DNA of 64,000 nucleotides from Silurus meridionalis. Taxonomy: Eukaryota; Chordata; Actinopteri; Siluriformes; Siluridae. The stretch covers positions 10,256,889 through 10,320,888 of the forward strand of contig NC_060896.1 in NCBI RefSeq assembly GCF_014805685.1, in the 5' to 3' direction. Of the stretch, positions 61,690 through 64,000 are shown piece after piece. Position 1 is the stretch's first letter. Each line of letters starts with the position of its first letter. A program made the position numbers and the translations under genes. Below the pieces are notes generated by a model. It ran no database searches and was not told the DNA's origin. It was given only the letters and a program-made list of their open reading frames with translations.

Positions 61690-63640
61690 GAGACAAAACT
61701 TCTTCTATCGGCTGCTCCCATTACTACTCTAATGTACTACTACTCTGTCCTCTACTACTCTGTCCTCTACGTCTGCTTCTTTCAAACCAACTACCTGCAT
61801 GTCTTCCCTCACCACATCCATAAACCACCTCCTTGGTCTTCCTCTTTTCCTCCTTCCTGGTGGCTCAATCCTCAGCATTCTCCTACCGATATACCCCATG
61901 TCCCTCCTTTGCCCATGACCAAACCATCTCAATCAGACTTCTCTCACTTTGTCCCCATATTGTCCTACATGCACTGTCCCTCAACTAAACTGATTTCTAA
62001 TCCTGTCCATCCAATGAATCCTGCCCAATGAAAACCTCAAGCTCCACCTTCTGTCTTTTACTCAATGCCACTGTCTCTAAACGATACAACATCGCAGGTA
62101 TTACCACAGTCCTATAAACTTTCCCTTTCACTCTCACAGATACCCTTCTAACACAAATCATTCCTGCCACTCTTCTCCACCCACTCCACCCTGCCTGCAC
62201 TCTTTTCTTTACTTCTCTAACATACTCTCCATTACTTTGCACTGTTGACCCCAGGTACCTGAACAACTCCACCTTCTCCACATTTTCTCCCTGCAACCGC
62301 ACCACTCCACTGCCCTCCCTCTCATTCACACACATGTACTCTGTCTTACTCCTACTGACTTTCATTCCCTTTCTCTCCTGCACATACTTCCACCTCTATA
62401 GGCTCTTCTCAACCTGCTCCCTACTCTTACCACAATTCACAATATCACCCGCAAACATCATAGTCCATGGAGACTTCTGTCTGACCTCGTCCGTCAACCT
62501 GTCCATCACCACTGCAAACAGAAAAGGGCTTAGAGCCTATCCTTGATGCAGTCCAACCTCCTGTTGTCCTCATAAATGTCCTGCACCAGCCTCACATACT
62601 TCTCTGCCTCATCTGACTTCCTCATCCAGTACCACCATACAGCACCCTGTCCTAAGCTTTCTCTAAATCCAAAAACACACAATGCAAATCTTTCTGACCT
62701 TCTCTATACTTCTCCATCAACATTCTCAAAGCAAATAATGCATCTGTGGTGCTCTTTCTCAGCATGAAATTATAGAATAAATAAACTTTCTTTCGGCTTC
62801 TCCCGTTAGGGGTCGCCACAGCGGATCATCCGCATGTTTGATTTGGCACATGTTTTTACGCTGGATGCCCTTCCTAACGCAACCCTCCCCATTTATCCGG
62901 GCTTGGGACCGGCACTGAGAGTGGCTGGGGATATAATAAATAATATTCATAATGTTGCTCACAGATGGTCACCTCTTCTCTCAGCCTGGCTTCCACTACT
63001 CTTTCCCATAACTTCATGGTGTGACTGATCAAATGTATTCCCCTGTAGTTACTGCAGGTCTGCACATCTCCCTTATACTTAAAAACCAATACCAGCACAT
63101 TCTATCTCCATTCCTTATGCATCATCTCACCTTCCAAAATATTGTTGAACAACCTGGTTAAAAACTCCACTGCCATCTCTCATAAACATCTCCCTGCTTC
63201 ATGTCATCTGGTCCAACCAAATTTCCACTCTTCATCCTCTTAATCGCTGCTCTCACTTCCTCCTTACTAATCTTATCCACTTCCTGCTTCACCATCTCCA
63301 CACCATCTAACCTTCTCTCTCATTTTTCTCATTTATCAGCTGCTCAAAATACTCCTTCAATCTTCTCAACACACTCTCCTCACTAGTCAACACATTTGCA
63401 TATCCATCCTTTATTGCTCTAACTTGCAGCACATCCTTCCCAGCTCGATCCCTCTGCCTGGCCAATCTGTACAAATCCTATTTTTTGTTCCTCATATGCC
63501 TTATCCTGGGCTTTTGCTACACCCCTCTTCACCTGCTGCCACATCTCCTTGTACTTCTGCCTACTTTTCTCCTCTCTCTGCCGATCACAATTCTGTTTTG
63601 TCAAACTCTTTCTCCTTTGCTTCACGGAAAAGCAAAACAA
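61690..63640 (-). pseudogene. RTE-like LINE, longer partial copy, broken
   Basis: Read on the minus strand from right to left. 63630-63420 encodes EEKSRQKYKEMWQQVKRGVA (linker before the RT). 63098-62950 encodes VFKYKGDVQTCSNYRGIHLI then HTMKLWERVVEARLREEVTI (RT fingers). 62760-62640 encodes ALRMLMEKYREGQKDLHCVF. 62383-61997 encodes GMKVSRSKTEYMCVNEREGS and KKRVQAGWSGWRRVAGMICV. 61932-61740 encodes MRWFGHGQRRDMGYIGRRML then GRRKRGRPRRWFMDVVREDM. The catalytic FADD region near 62450 is shifted and damaged. It keeps more of the 5' side than the copy at 40341-41464 and is interrupted by a SINE tail at 62785-62945. Same orientation as cdh13. Confidence 0.88.
62785..62945 (-). repeat. SINE 3' tail nested in the LINE copy
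   Basis: The sequence between ggcttctcccgttaggggtc (62797) and gagtggctgggg (62930) equals the body and tail of the tRNA-Glu SINE at 13757-14052, without the tRNA head. It splits the LINE between the codons for CEQ-Y and ML-RKSTTDA. The flanks hold AT-rich similar strings (about attatagaataaat and atataataaat), a likely but imperfect target duplication. Confidence 0.85.
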
Positions 63641-64000
63641 AGACATAAAAACAGAGACGAAACAGTTCAGCAATGAGAAAAGAGGGCAAGGAATAGACAG
63701 AAAAAAGTGGATTGGAGAAACAATGCTGAAGTGTGTGAAATGTTTGGGAGCTTAAGTCTGGATTGGTCATATGTGATGGCTATGGTGGTTGCTGACATTT
63801 GTGGTTTCCAGCTGACTGAAATCTGAAGTTATTAGTCACACAAGCCATATTCAAACTGTGACATAAAGTCTTTTTAACTATCTTCCTCTTTTTAGGTTTT
63901 TGTAAAACAACAACAACAAAAAAAAAACCAAATAGAATGTTGACGTTTTTTGTCTAATCAACTCTTCTGCTTCTCCCACCTTTCATATAGATGATGGCAT
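63641..64000. other. Intronic sequence, no gene recognised
   Basis: Nothing recognised beyond an AAC/A-rich stretch at 63905-63930. Confidence 0.45.

Overview
This window is vertebrate nuclear DNA, almost certainly from a teleost fish and possibly a catfish. It is AT-rich, crowded with CA, GA and TA microsatellites, and full of repeats typical of fish genomes: Tc1-like transposons, hAT and pogo-like MITEs, a DIRS-type retroelement, L2-like and RTE-like LINEs, and several tRNA-derived SINEs. One SINE type resembles the Mermaid/DANA group known from catfish and zebrafish. The order-level guess rests only on that repeat flavour and is weak.

One host gene is supported. Two coding exons on the minus strand, 46807-46959 (153 nt, 51 codons) and 5209-5353 (145 nt), have clean splice sites and join in phase 0. 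They read as the second half of extracellular cadherin repeat EC1 and the start of EC2. The protein matches T-cadherin (cadherin-13, cdh13) better than any classical cadherin I recall. The intron between them is 41,453 bp (5354-46806). The sequence left of 5209 is the start of the next intron. The sequence right of 46959 is the end of the previous one. I found no other exon, so most of the window is intronic.

Layout from left to right. 1-5200: downstream intron with TA and CA tracts and an old SINE. 5209-5353: cdh13 exon, followed in transcription by a (CT)n(CA)n tract 18 nt past the donor. 5498-9700: pogo-like MITE and TA repeats. 11582-13134: complete but broken Tc1-like element of the DD37E type. 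13757-14052: tRNA-Glu SINE. 15241-16085: old repeat split by a hAT MITE. 17280-18290: L2-like LINE remnant. 20246-20765: internally deleted Tc1. 22123-22897 and 36751-37539: two copies of one MITE family. 26030-27597: DIRS remnant. 29842-30966: Tc1-like element with long inverted repeats. 32292-35484: Tc1 fragments. 40341-41464: 5'-truncated RTE-like LINE with an 18-bp target duplication. 46417-46785: LINE tail close to the splice donor of the exon at 46807-46959. 47876-48097: second tRNA-Glu SINE. 48391-60725: a cluster of Tc1 remnants. 61690-63640: another RTE-like LINE holding a nested SINE tail.

The RTE-like LINE copies and the tRNA-Glu SINE copies share the same 3' end, as expected if the LINE machinery moved the SINE. 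No transposase or reverse transcriptase here is intact. I see no bacterial or viral system, CRISPR array or complete small gene, and nothing that I would call a new biological system.
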